Shown here: positions 25,547-33,453 of the stretch, piece by piece
How the letters are laid out: each line of letters opens with the position of its first letter
How positions within the stretch are numbered: position 1 is the first letter of the stretch
DNA from: Burkholderiales bacterium
Lineage (GTDB): Bacteria > Pseudomonadota > Gammaproteobacteria > Burkholderiales > Burkholderiaceae_C
Direction of reading: 5' to 3'
NCBI GenBank assembly: GCA_016702555.1
Contig: JADJDV010000008.1
Span: forward strand, 1-64,000
DNA length: 64,000 bases
Translations under genes and position numbers: made by a program
Notes under the pieces: model-generated
Told to the model about the DNA's origin: nothing
The model's database searches: none
What the model saw: the letters and a program-made list of their open reading frames with translations, nothing else

Positions 25547-25578
25547 ATTCAGCAATCGTACCTGTACGATTACTGAAT
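25547..25578. promoter_or_regulatory. Palindrome with TCGTACCTGTACGA core, copy 2
   Basis: Arms ATTCAGCAATCGTAC and GTACGATTACTGAAT (one mismatch) around CT. It shares the 14-bp core with the copies at 20076 and 60184 but has different outer arms, so the core is what is conserved. It lies just after the terminator of the Mom-like operon. Confidence 0.62.
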
Positions 25579-25694
25579 GAGCCCGAACCTCTTCCTTTCG
25601 TTGCGAGGTATTCAAGGGCTATGTGAATGCACGTGATCTAGAAATCCTGCACAATGGAACTAGATAATGTTTGCTAACACATAAGGAGCCGACC

Positions 25695-26159
25695 ATGCAA
25701 AGCATGACCATCGAGCAGTTGCGCGCGGCCACCCATGCCGGCGGCGTCGCCGGCGTGACCCTCAAGGGCCTGGGCGGCGCGTTCCTTGTCGAGATCGCCA
25801 CGCGCAGCGGCGCTGCCGCGCTGCTCGCCAAGGCTCGCAGCAACGAGCCGCGCCGCTTCGGAAACCCTCTGGCCGCGTTGAACGTGCTGCGCGACATTGG
25901 CATCACGGTCGGGCAGTTCGACGCCAGCGCGTGGAACCCGGACGAGAAAGACGAGACACCTGGCAACCGCGGCCGGGCCGAGGCGCTGCGCAAGGCGCAC
26001 CAGGCCGCCGCCTACAACCAGTGGCTGGCCGCCGAGGTGCAGGACGCGATTGACGACCCGCGCCCGAATATCTCTCATGATGACGTGATGGCCGAGATGG
26101 ATGCCGACATTGCCGAGATGACCGGAAGCGCCAAGCTGCCCAAGCGAAAGGGCCCTTGA
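25695..26159 (+). CDS. Probable antitoxin of the ParE-type toxin
   Basis: The start is ATG 25695, with AAGGAG six bases upstream. A 154-residue protein (MQSMTIEQLRAATHAGGVAG...) whose second half is charged and helical (EALRKAHQAAAYNQWLAAEV, then MAEMDADIAEMTG), as antitoxin tails are. It precedes a RelE/ParE-fold gene by 9 bp on the same strand, the usual antitoxin-toxin order. It is larger than most ParD-type antitoxins, and the N-terminal domain is not one I can name. Confidence 0.65.
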   Translation: MQSMTIEQLRAATHAGGVAGVTLKGLGGAFLVEIATRSGAAALLAKARSNEPRRFGNPLAALNVLRDIGITVGQFDASAWNPDEKDETPGNRGRAEALRKAHQAAAYNQWLAAEVQDAIDDPRPNISHDDVMAEMDADIAEMTGSAKLPKRKGP

Positions 26160-26168
26160 GCGCTGCCC

Positions 26169-26477
26169 ATGACTACTGTTCAGACACCGTACCGCATTGA
26201 ATGGCGGCCGAAAGCGCGCGAGGACTTGCGTGCCATCGTGCGCTACATCGCCAAGGACAACCCACTGCGGGCGCGCACCTTCGGGCTGGAACTGCGCAAC
26301 AAGACGCTGCCGCTGGCCGACCATCCTTCACTGGGCCGTCCTGGCCGGCCAGGATTGCCGGCCGGCGTGCGCGAACTCGTGGTGCATCGAAACTACATCG
26401 TGTTCTATCGCGCGCTGGATGCCGCGCGCACCGTTGAAATCCTGCGGCTGAAGCACGCAGCCCAGCAAACCCCCTGA
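26169..26477 (+). CDS. parE: RelE/ParE-family toxin
   Basis: A 102-residue protein with the ParE pattern: YRIEWRPKAREDLRAIVRYI near the start, then RTFGLELRNKTLPLADHPSLGR and a final VRELVVHRNYIVFYRALD-type segment. ParE toxins poison DNA gyrase, while RelE relatives cleave mRNA; the sequence alone leans to ParE. The gene ends 4 bp before repeat B. Confidence 0.85.
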   Translation: MTTVQTPYRIEWRPKAREDLRAIVRYIAKDNPLRARTFGLELRNKTLPLADHPSLGRPGRPGLPAGVRELVVHRNYIVFYRALDAARTVEILRLKHAAQQTP

Positions 26478-26480
26478 ACG

Positions 26481-27157
26481 CTGGGCGCTGCCCGCTGCGC
26501 GGTCACCGGACGCCCGCGCGCCCTTCGGGCGCTTTCCGCAGCTCGCCTATTCGGCTCGATCCTTCGGATTGCCGCTGCGCGGCACTGCTCCAGGCCGCCT
26601 GCGCAACGCTCATTGGGGGAAGTGCCTGCGGCACATCCCCAGCCGCTGGGCTGACCCCTGGGGTGAAGGCTACTGGCCGTGGGCCAGCAGCCTGAGCGTG
26701 CCACGCTGCGCGCGGAGTGCCTGGCCAGCGGCGCCGCAGGCGCCGAGATCCACCAAGGGGAGGGCGTTTCTCGGGGAGAAACGCCAGGAGGCGCTGCGCC
26801 CTGGACCTGCACCTGCAGGTGATCCAAGGCCGAATCTGTTCATCAGGGCGCGAGGCAGGTTGTGTGCCAGCCAAGGCCGCGCCACGCGCTCGGGCGGCGG
26901 TGGCGTGCGACGGCTTCGGGAGCCCTCAGCGACGACCAACGAGGCCGCGCCCTGGGCCAGCTTGGGGCGCGAATGGGCGCTGCGCCCTGGGCGCTGGGCA
27001 CGTGCGCGATTGACCGGTGACATGGGCTTCGCCCATACCCAATACCGTTACACACTGGCACATTAAAAGGTGCATTATCAGGTGTATAACAGGTTAAAAT
27101 ACAGGTACGGTGCAGCAATCAAGCGGTGCCGGTCATAAGGAAAATCATCATGGCTTC
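26481..27157 (+). repeat. Long direct repeat B (CUP-like promoter cassette)
   Basis: This is the second copy of the 20135-20814 block, 677 bp, including the leader and the first 8 bases of the downstream gene (ATGGCTTC). Length differences from copy A are mainly single bases in G/C runs. The segment 26837-27105 is shared by all three copies. It drives the DUF3560 operon. Confidence 0.8.
26767..26781. promoter_or_regulatory. TTTCTCGNNGAGAAA palindrome, site 6
   Basis: TTTCTC-GGG-GAGAAA within repeat B, in the same position as site 5 in repeat A. Confidence 0.6.
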
Positions 27158-28553
27158 ACCTGAACAATGCGCGATCGATGCACCCGAGACGGACGCCCAG
27201 GCGCAGGCGCCGGATTACCTCGGGACGGCCACCTACAGCCCGGAAGACAACAAACTTCGGTTCTACCCGTTCGCGCGACTGTCCAAGGAGGATTATCAGC
27301 GCGCCAAGGACGCGGGGTTTTCGTGGGCACCCCGCCAGGAGCTTTTCGTGGCCCCGATGTGGACGCCGGCCCGCGAAAACCTGATGCTGAAATGGTGCGG
27401 CGAGGTGGACGACGAAGACCGCACGCTCATGGAGCGCGCCGAGGACCGGGCCGACCGCTTCGACGGCTACAGCGAGCGCCGCAGCCAGGAGGCCGACGCG
27501 GTGCGCGCCAAGGTCAAGAGCATTTCGGATGGCATCCCCTTTGGCCAGCCGATCCTCGTCGGGCACCACAGCGAGCGCAGGGCGCGCAAGGATGCGCAGC
27601 GCATCGGTGACGGCATCCGAAAGGCGGTGAAGCTGTGGGACACGAGCGAATACTGGGAGCGCCGGGCCGCAGCGGCGAAGCAGCACGCGCAGTACAAGGA
27701 GCGCCCGGACGTGCGGCATCGCCGCATCAAGGGCATCGAGGCCGACCTGCGCAAGGCCAGGAAGAACGAGGCCGAGGCGCAGGAACTGGGCCAGCTGTGG
27801 GCCGCCGAAGGTCTCGACCTTGAAAGAGCGAAGACGCTGGCCGACCGCGGTTATTTCTCGGTGAAGGAACGCGGGGAGCAATGGGGCACCTCAGCCTATA
27901 CCCTGTTGACGCGCTCCGAAAACCCGTGGAACGTGGAGGACGTGGCCGCCGCGGCGATCCGGCTCTACGCCCGAGGCCTGGAGCATTCCCGGCGCTGGAT
28001 CGCCCATTACGAAAACCGCCTCGCCTACGAGCGCGCCATGCTCGCCGAGGATGGCGGCATCGCGGCCGATCAGTTCGACATTCAGCCGGGCGGACAGGTG
28101 CAGGTGCGCGGCGAATGGCTGAACGTGGTCCGCGTCAACCGCAAGGAGGGCCGCATCGTCAGCGTGACGACGGATTGCCGCTTTGTCCGAGTGAAGGGCA
28201 TCGAGGAGGTGCGCGACTACAAGGCGCCGAGCGCGGAGCGGGCCGCCGCCGTGCGGGCCATCACGAAGAAACCGCCATTGGCCAACTACCCGCATCCCGG
28301 CGCCGTGGAGATGACCCAGGCCGAATGGAAGCGCACCCATGCCGACTACAAGGGCACGCGCGAGGCCGGCCAGGGCGCGCGGCAGGCCGGATTCTTCAGG
28401 CCCGAACTGCAAGACCGGACCGAATCGAAGGAGCATGGACGCCATCGCGTGCGCACGGTGGTGCGCGGCGGCTCCCTGGTGTCCGTATTCCTCACAGATG
28501 CCAAGATCGTGCAGCCGCCCCAGGCCGCAGAGACCCAGGAGGCGGCAGGATGA
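27150..28553 (+). CDS. DUF3560 domain protein
   Basis: The start is ATG 27150, in the repeat-derived leader. The 467-residue protein carries the DUF3560 block: RAEDRADRFDGYSERRSQEA, then PFGQPILVGHHSERRARKDA, then RIGDGIRKAVKLWDTSEYWE and ERPDVRHRRIKGIEADLRKA. A C-terminal region includes VQVRGEWLNVVRVNRKEGRI. DUF3560 proteins are widespread on conjugative plasmids with no known biochemical activity. The N-terminal 60 residues (LRFYPFARLSKEDYQRAKDA) look like a separate small domain. It is followed by two overlapping small genes. Confidence 0.82.
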   Translation: MASPEQCAIDAPETDAQAQAPDYLGTATYSPEDNKLRFYPFARLSKEDYQRAKDAGFSWAPRQELFVAPMWTPARENLMLKWCGEVDDEDRTLMERAEDRADRFDGYSERRSQEADAVRAKVKSISDGIPFGQPILVGHHSERRARKDAQRIGDGIRKAVKLWDTSEYWERRAAAAKQHAQYKERPDVRHRRIKGIEADLRKARKNEAEAQELGQLWAAEGLDLERAKTLADRGYFSVKERGEQWGTSAYTLLTRSENPWNVEDVAAAAIRLYARGLEHSRRWIAHYENRLAYERAMLAEDGGIAADQFDIQPGGQVQVRGEWLNVVRVNRKEGRIVSVTTDCRFVRVKGIEEVRDYKAPSAERAAAVRAITKKPPLANYPHPGAVEMTQAEWKRTHADYKGTREAGQGARQAGFFRPELQDRTESKEHGRHRVRTVVRGGSLVSVFLTDAKIVQPPQAAETQEAAG

Positions 28554-28840
28554 ACACGCTTCAGGCCTTGAAGCGCATCCACGCGGGCGAGCAGCAAGGC
28601 GAAAGCCTTGTGGATGCGCCCATGCTGGATGCCGCCGCGCAGGTCGCCACCGGTGCCGGCGCCCTGGTCGAACTGATCGACGCGGCAGGGGACGCGCACG
28701 CGATCCTGACCAACGTTCTTGCCCACCAGGGCGGGACGATGACGGCAGCAGATCGGCGCAGCCGGGGTGAACTGGCACAGCGGCTGCATTCCATTCTGGA
28801 CGCCCTGCATGGCGTGCAGGGTTGCGGGGGTGGACGATGA
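28550..28840 (+). CDS. Small hypothetical protein
   Basis: A 96-residue, mostly helical acidic protein (MNTLQALKRIHAGEQQGESL...). ATG 28550 overlaps the DUF3560 stop by 4 bases, so it is translationally coupled. No family is recognised. Confidence 0.7.
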   Translation: MNTLQALKRIHAGEQQGESLVDAPMLDAAAQVATGAGALVELIDAAGDAHAILTNVLAHQGGTMTAADRRSRGELAQRLHSILDALHGVQGCGGGR

Positions 28841-29040
28841 ACGGCACGGACCGCCCACGCATGGCGGCGACCTATGCACCCGGCACGGTGCGCGCTCGCC
28901 GGTGGCACGGCGAGGGCGATGTGCGCGGCTACCGTCCGCCCCCGGGCTGGTCGGCCTGCGCCGACCTCACCGACATCCACCCCATCACGGGCCGCGCCTT
29001 GCCGCGTTCCACGTGGTGGCTCATCGAGACGAAGGAATAG
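28837..29040 (+). CDS. Small hypothetical protein
   Basis: A 67-residue basic protein (MNGTDRPRMAATYAPGTVRA...) overlapping the previous gene by 4 bases (ATGA). It ends in ALPRSTWWLIETKE. Function unknown; third gene of the repeat-B operon. Confidence 0.65.
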   Translation: MNGTDRPRMAATYAPGTVRARRWHGEGDVRGYRPPPGWSACADLTDIHPITGRALPRSTWWLIETKE

Positions 29041-29160
29041 CCGCTACCGGCACCACACCCAGGCCGCCCAGGCCTGGGGAATGCGGCTGGCGTGCCGCGC
29101 TGCGCGCCGAGAACCTGGCCAGCGGCGCCACAGGCGCCGGACACCCACAAGACGAGCGCG

Positions 29161-29175
29161 TTTCTCGATGAGAAA
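29161..29175. promoter_or_regulatory. TTTCTCGNNGAGAAA palindrome, site 7
   Basis: TTTCTC-GAT-GAGAAA with GCG/CGC extensions, in the diverged 5' part of repeat C. The spacer has changed from GGG to GAT while both arms are kept, which argues for selection on the arms. Confidence 0.62.
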
Positions 29176-29230
29176 CGCGGGCGAATGCTGCGCCCAGGAC
29201 ATGCGCCTGCAGGTGATCCGGCGGGCATCT

Positions 29231-29499
29231 TGTTCATCAGGGCGCGAGGCAGGTTGTGTGCCAGCCAAGGCCGCGCCACGCGCTCGGGCGGCGGTGGCGT
29301 GCGACGGCTTCGGGAGCCCTCAGCGACGACCAACGAGGCCGCGCCCTGGGCCAGCTTGGGGCGCGAATGGGCGCTGCGCCCTGGGCGCTGGGCACGTGCG
29401 CGATTGACCGGTGACATGGGCTTCGCCCATACCCAATACCGTTACACACTGGCACATTAAAAGGTGCATTATCAGGTGTATAACAGGTTAAAATACAGG
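29231..29499 (+). repeat. Direct repeat C (CUP-like core, 269 bp)
   Basis: This appears identical to 20494-20762 (A) and 26837-27105 (B). Upstream, 29085-29230 is recognisably related but diverged. Identity stops at ...AATACAGG, and the leader to the methyltransferase gene is unrelated. The core holds the hairpins and the AT-rich promoter-like end. Confidence 0.8.
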
Positions 29500-29529
29500 C
29501 ATGTTAAGACAGCATGCAGAGGCAAGATT

Positions 29530-30363
29530 ATGGCCAAACTGACGAAAGCCCAGCGCAAGGCGCATGCCGAGGCCTGCAAGATTCTGCAGAAGGATGCGCT
29601 GTCCATCGACGAGAAAATCTTCGTGCTGGAGAACTGGCACGAAGGCGCGGAGCACATGAACGGCGCGATCGGCGCGCACTTCACGCCGAGCGGACTGGCC
29701 CGCGACTTCGCCATCGATGCGGGCGGCGGGCGGCGCGTGATCGATCTGTGCGCGGGCATCGGCGGCCTGGGCTTCTGGCTGGACCTCGATGGCCGTGCGG
29801 GGGAGATGGTTTGCGTGGAGGTGAACCCGGCCTATGTCGAAGTCGGACGCAAGATCCTGCCGCAGGCGCAATGGATCTGCGGCGACGTGTTCGCGCTGCC
29901 TGATCTTGGATGGTTCGACCTCGCCATATCAAACCCGCCATTCGGGCGCAGTGCCGCGCGCTCGGCCCGGCAGGGCGCGCGCTACACCGGCGCGAGCTTT
30001 GAATATCACGTGATGGACATGGCCGCCGACATGGCCGGGCGGGGCGCTTTCATCGTTCCCCAGAGCAGCGCACCCTTTCGCCTCAGCGGCGCGCCGCACT
30101 ACACCGTCACGCGAAGCGATGCCATCAGCGAGTTGTACGAGCAGACCGGCATTGAAATGGCCGCCGGCTGCGGGGTGGATACCAGTTTCTACCGCAACGA
30201 CTGGCACGACGTGGCGCCACTGTGTGAAGTGGTGCTGTGCGAGTTTGAAGAAGCCCAGGCCTACCGCGAAGCGCATCCGCCGAAGTCCACGACCGCGCGG
30301 GCCGTGCGGAGCCAGCACGCGGCGGCACACGATGACGGGCGACAGGCGGCGCTCTTTGCGTGA
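29530..30363 (+). CDS. Orphan adenine-specific DNA methyltransferase
   Basis: A 277-residue protein starting at ATG 29530. The SAM-binding motif VIDLCAGIGGLGFWLD lies at residues 70-85, and the catalytic motif SNPPFGR at 134-140 is the N6-adenine type (NPPF). No restriction endonuclease gene is nearby, so this is an orphan methyltransferase. Placed behind a repeated leading-region promoter cassette, it is well positioned to modify incoming plasmid DNA against host restriction. Its target sequence cannot be read from the gene. Confidence 0.83.
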   Translation: MAKLTKAQRKAHAEACKILQKDALSIDEKIFVLENWHEGAEHMNGAIGAHFTPSGLARDFAIDAGGGRRVIDLCAGIGGLGFWLDLDGRAGEMVCVEVNPAYVEVGRKILPQAQWICGDVFALPDLGWFDLAISNPPFGRSAARSARQGARYTGASFEYHVMDMAADMAGRGAFIVPQSSAPFRLSGAPHYTVTRSDAISELYEQTGIEMAAGCGVDTSFYRNDWHDVAPLCEVVLCEFEEAQAYREAHPPKSTTARAVRSQHAAAHDDGRQAALFA

Positions 30364-30387
30364 TCGCCAGGGAACGAGCCGCAAGCC

Positions 30388-30762
30388 ATGAGGTTCCACC
30401 GTTTCGAGGCCTACCGGCCCTATGAAGTGACGCCGCGCAAGCTGTCGGCCCTGGCGCGCCGCCAGCGCGCCGAGCGCGAGGCGCTGCCCTTGTTCGCCGA
30501 GCAGATCGCGGCCGAACAGCCCAGCGCGGCAGAGGTGATGGCCCAGCGCAGCACGCAATGGACGCGCGCGTTCCGGCGCGACAGGGATCGCGCGGCCGAG
30601 CAGTGGCGGAGAGGGCGGCGCGAGCTTCGGGCACTGCCCGAAGCGCAGCGCGCATGGTTCCTGCAGTACTGGCAGCAGGAATGGCGCGGCCCTTTGACCG
30701 CGCACTATCTGCTGATGCTGCTGAACATGGCGCGCACCGGGCGGCTGCAGGACGAGCAGTAA
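30388..30762 (+). CDS. Hypothetical basic protein
   Basis: A 124-residue, Arg-rich helical protein (MRFHRFEAYRPYEVTPRKLS...) that starts 24 bp after the methyltransferase stop and is probably cotranscribed. The C-terminal half (AWFLQYWQQEWRGPLTAHYL) is a common pattern among small plasmid proteins of unknown role. The next 125 bp to the StbC-like stop are GC-rich, with hairpins and no gene. Confidence 0.65.
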   Translation: MRFHRFEAYRPYEVTPRKLSALARRQRAEREALPLFAEQIAAEQPSAAEVMAQRSTQWTRAFRRDRDRAAEQWRRGRRELRALPEAQRAWFLQYWQQEWRGPLTAHYLLMLLNMARTGRLQDEQ

Positions 30763-30887
30763 GGCAGGCGCGCCCTGGCCGGCGGGCGGCCGGCGCGGTG
30801 GCGGCCGCTTGCGCTGGCCGTCACCGCGCGCCGCGTCCTGCGGCCGCGGCGACGAACTGACGGGCGCTTGCGCGGCCCGCCAGTCCG

Positions 30888-31400
30888 CTACTGCGAGCCA
30901 GCCGCCTGGATCGCGCGCTTGGCGCCTGCATCGAGCGCGGGCCACGCTTTCAGCGTGGCAGTGCCGACCTGCACGGCGGTGCGCTGCTGCACCAGGCGCG
31001 TAGTGGCGTAGGCTGCCCATCCCGAGACGCAGATCAACACCACGACGAGCAGCACGGCCAGGCCGCCGAAACGCCTGCCCGCCCTGGGCGGCGGGCCGCC
31101 CGGGCGCCGGGCGGCGCCGACAGCACCCGCCTCGATGCGGGCGGCGGCATTCTCCAGCCGCTGCGCGGCCGCCACCATGCCGCGGCCGGCTTCGCCGGCC
31201 TTGGCCAGGTCGGCGCGCACGCCCTGCACCAGGCCGCCCAGCTGCTCCAGATCCGCATCCAGCTCGGTGTGGCACAGGCGCTGCGTGTCCTGCAACTCGC
31301 CGTGTTCCCGCTGCGCCCGCTCCAGCCGCTCCAGCAGGTCGGCGAAGTCGGCCATCAAGACCTTGACGGCCGCGTCGCGGGCGGTGGTCGGCGCGTTCAT
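30888..31400 (-). CDS. stbC: StbC-like membrane protein
   Basis: A 170-residue protein. The N-terminal 85 residues form a predicted coiled coil (LERLERAQREHGELQDTQRL ... GLVQGVRADLAKAGEAG). A single membrane segment follows near residues 112-132 (FGGLAVLLVVVLICVSGWAA), then a short tail. It is the third gene of an operon laid out like R388 stbABC, overlapping stbB by 4 bases. The name rests on position and architecture, since StbC proteins are poorly conserved. Confidence 0.6.
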   Translation of the reverse strand: MNAPTTARDAAVKVLMADFADLLERLERAQREHGELQDTQRLCHTELDADLEQLGGLVQGVRADLAKAGEAGRGMVAAAQRLENAAARIEAGAVGAARRPGGPPPRAGRRFGGLAVLLVVVLICVSGWAAYATTRLVQQRTAVQVGTATLKAWPALDAGAKRAIQAAGSQ

Positions 31401-32137
31401 TTCTTGCCGATGCCGATGATCTTCCAGACTTCGGCCAGATTCTCCTGCGCGGTTTGCGCCAGGTCCTTGTTCATCTGGCCGTCCACCGCCTCTTCCATGC
31501 CCGAAAGATCGCCCGCTGCGCGGGCCTCGGTGCGCTTCGCGCGCCAATCGGTCTTGTCCTCGGCCAGTTCGCGGATGGTCTTGCCCGAACCCTTCACGCG
31601 GTCGTACAGCTCGTTGCTGACGACCACGGCCTCGGGCTTGTAGGCGGCCCGGTTGCCGGTGGATTCGAGGTAGCCGTAGATCTGGCTGTAGGCGTCGACC
31701 AGGGACACGCCATCATTGGCGAACTGGTTGAAGACGACCCGAATGCGCTTGGGGTCAAACCCGCGCTCGGCGAGCCATTCCAGCGTGGAGATCGTGTCGC
31801 GCTGCTGCTTTTCCTGGGGCACCACGGGCACGACGATCAAATCGATCTCGTGAACGGCGCTTTTGAATTTCTTCATTTCCGCCATGAACCGGGTGACGTT
31901 GGACGCGCCCACATCGAGAATCACGTCGCCTTCGGCCATCATCAGCTCACGGAATATTTCTCGAAAGCTGGAGGCCTCGATTTCCTCGACTTCGATGCCT
32001 TGAATCGTATCGGCGTCGGAGGAATTGACCGACTCGACAGAAATGATTTTGGCGCCAGGCCGCATTGCTGCGAAAAGATGAACGGCCAGTGTGCTCTTGC
32101 CGACGTTACCGGACAGATTGATGAGTGCAATGTTCAT
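31397..32137 (-). CDS. stbB: StbB-like P-loop ATPase
   Basis: A 246-residue ParA/MinD-type ATPase with a deviant Walker A at residues 9-16 (SGNVGKST), a Walker B-like VILDVGASNVTRF and IDLIVVPVVPQEKQQRDT, as in the StbB group. In R388, StbB is needed for conjugation and acts with StbA in plasmid positioning. It overlaps stbA and stbC by 4 bases each. The operon is divergent from trwABC across oriT, the R388 arrangement. Confidence 0.82.
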   Translation of the reverse strand: MNIALINLSGNVGKSTLAVHLFAAMRPGAKIISVESVNSSDADTIQGIEVEEIEASSFREIFRELMMAEGDVILDVGASNVTRFMAEMKKFKSAVHEIDLIVVPVVPQEKQQRDTISTLEWLAERGFDPKRIRVVFNQFANDGVSLVDAYSQIYGYLESTGNRAAYKPEAVVVSNELYDRVKGSGKTIRELAEDKTDWRAKRTEARAAGDLSGMEEAVDGQMNKDLAQTAQENLAEVWKIIGIGKK

Positions 32138-32598
32138 GGTTTGTTCTTGCGTTTGATAAGTTTGCTGAAATCCTGGCGGCTGACAGCGCGTGCGCGGCGT
32201 AATTCATCAGACGCCGAGGTGAAACCGGGTTTTGCCGTTGCATCCGATTCGGACATTTTCAATTCGACGGGTCTTTTCTCCAGCTTTCCGAAAATCAGTG
32301 GCGACAGGCCCCCAGGCGCTGGTTGCGAAACTGGAGGTCTGGCCGCCAGGCGCGCGTGATGCTTGCGCATCTCGCGCGCGTACAGGTTCTCGTAGTAGGC
32401 GGGCGTCAGATCCAGACCACCGGAGGTGATCGCCACGTGGATCTGGGCATGGGAGAACCCATCCTGTCTAGCCGCATTGATCTGGTGCAGCGCCTTGGCC
32501 AGGATCGCGGCCTTCTTCTTCAGGCCCAGTTCGACGGCTCCGGCCACAGCTGCGCGGACACGGCCGAGGGCCGAGGTGGATTCGCCTGTATCGATCAC
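32134..32598 (-). CDS. stbA: StbA-like DNA-binding protein
   Basis: The GTG at 32598 was chosen as the start, giving 154 residues. An upstream in-frame ATG at 32754 would add 52 residues, but that stretch contains the direct repeats expected to be the operator. The core reads GRVRAAVAGAVELGLKKKAA, then ILAKALHQINAARQDGFSHA, a helical DNA-binding region. GGLDLTPAYYENLYAREMRK and a basic tail follow. In R388, StbA binds repeats upstream of its own gene, balancing segregation against conjugation. Position next to stbB and oriT supports the call; the start is uncertain. Confidence 0.7.
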   Translation of the reverse strand: MIDTGESTSALGRVRAAVAGAVELGLKKKAAILAKALHQINAARQDGFSHAQIHVAITSGGLDLTPAYYENLYAREMRKHHARLAARPPVSQPAPGGLSPLIFGKLEKRPVELKMSESDATAKPGFTSASDELRRARAVSRQDFSKLIKRKNKP

Positions 32599-32601
32599 TT
32601 T

Positions 32602-32698
32602 TGCTCTGGAAATGCTAAGAAAACGCTCTGATTGTAGTCCATGAGTTAGAGTCCAGTCCTGAAAAGTGCTCTGGAAATGCTCGGAATATGCTCTGGAA
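32602..32698. promoter_or_regulatory. Direct repeats upstream of stbA (candidate StbA sites)
   Basis: TGCTCTGGAA occurs at 32602, 32668 and 32689, and a degenerate CGCTCTGATT at 32623. Two pairs are each spaced by exactly 21 bp, two helical turns. They lie just upstream of the chosen stbA start, where R388 carries its StbA-binding repeats. Confidence 0.62.
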
Positions 32699-32970
32699 GA
32701 CTGGGCGTGCCCCCCTTCGGGGGTCGTTCCCTTGCAGGTTTCGCTATCGCTCATCGCCTTCGGCGACCGCTGCGCGGCCTTCCAGGCAACTCACGCGGGG
32801 GAGGGCGAAGGGGGTGCTCCAAACGACCGGCAGTGAGGTGCTGGAGGCCGCTGCTGGGGCGTTCCAGGGCCACGCCCCAGACCCCTGGCCCACATGAGCG
32901 AGATCGACCGGCGCGCCTGAGCCGCCTGTGCACAAGCCAGGGCTCCGCATGGATATATATGCACAAGCCT

Positions 32971-33303
32971 GCCCAGCGACGCCCTACGGCGTCGCTGGGC
33001 CCCGGCTTGCGCACATACCCACGCTGCGCACCTGCCTTGCACACAGGGGGACGCCTACGGCCTGACGCGCTTCGCTTGCCACAGCCCGCACCAATGAAGG
33101 TGCGGGCTGGAACAGCCGGTGCCCCTGAACTGGCCTCGGTGCCTGATCTAAGCGTCGCAGAGGAAACCGAGCGCGCCAGACGAGCCTGGCACTCGACCTG
33201 GCCCGCACTTTTCGCGCCCTTGCTGCATTCCCCGGCGCTTCGCGCTGCCCTCAGACGCCCGCGACCCGGCGATGCCGGGTCGCAACCCTGGCGCGCCAGG
33301 GTT
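32971..33303. other. oriT: oriT region: series of perfect inverted repeats
   Basis: The 850-bp gap between stbA and trwA holds no convincing gene. It has four strong inverted repeats: GCCCAGCGACGCC with 4-base loop (32971-33000); AGCCCGCACC with 6-base loop (33083-33108); GCGACCCGGC with 3-base loop (33261-33283); and the perfect 20-bp palindrome AACCCTGGCGCGCCAGGGTT (33284-33303), directly beside the nic-like site. Confidence 0.75.
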
Positions 33304-33335
33304 CTACACACCATACGCACCACAGGTGCCAGGTG
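33301..33335 (-). other. oriT: Probable nic site of oriT (TrwC type)
   Basis: On the minus strand a GCACC-TGT-GGTGC hairpin (33329-33317) is followed by GTATGGTGT and then GTAG. R388 TrwC binds a GCACC-GAAA-GGTGC hairpin followed by GTATTGTCT and nicks before ATAG. Hairpin stem, spacing and most nic-proximal bases agree (13 of 16 over TGCGTAT...TAG). The nick is predicted between 33308 and 33307 on the minus strand, making that strand the transferred one and the leftward DNA the leading region. Confidence 0.8.
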
Positions 33336-33342
33336 TAAAGCG

Positions 33343-33395
33343 TTGTCGTGATTGGATATGTTGGGTATACTGGAGGCGTGGTTAGGTGTACTAAC
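33343..33395 (+). promoter_or_regulatory. trw operon promoter and operator
   Basis: TTGTCG (33343-33348), a 17-bp spacer and TATACT (33366-33371) form a sigma-70-type promoter reading toward trwA. An inverted repeat, GTTAG-GTGTA-CTAAC (33381-33395), sits at the expected transcription start and could be the operator. GGTATAC recurs at 33364 and 33431. Confidence 0.6.
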
Positions 33396-33453
33396 AGCGC
33401 ATGAGTCTATATTTCATGCGGTTTTCCAGGTATACCGATAAAAAGGAAGGTGC

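Noticed and set aside
32677..33351. Open frames in the oriT region on both strands
   Set aside because: They run through the inverted repeats and nic-like site, have no domain, and conflict with the promoter for trwA.
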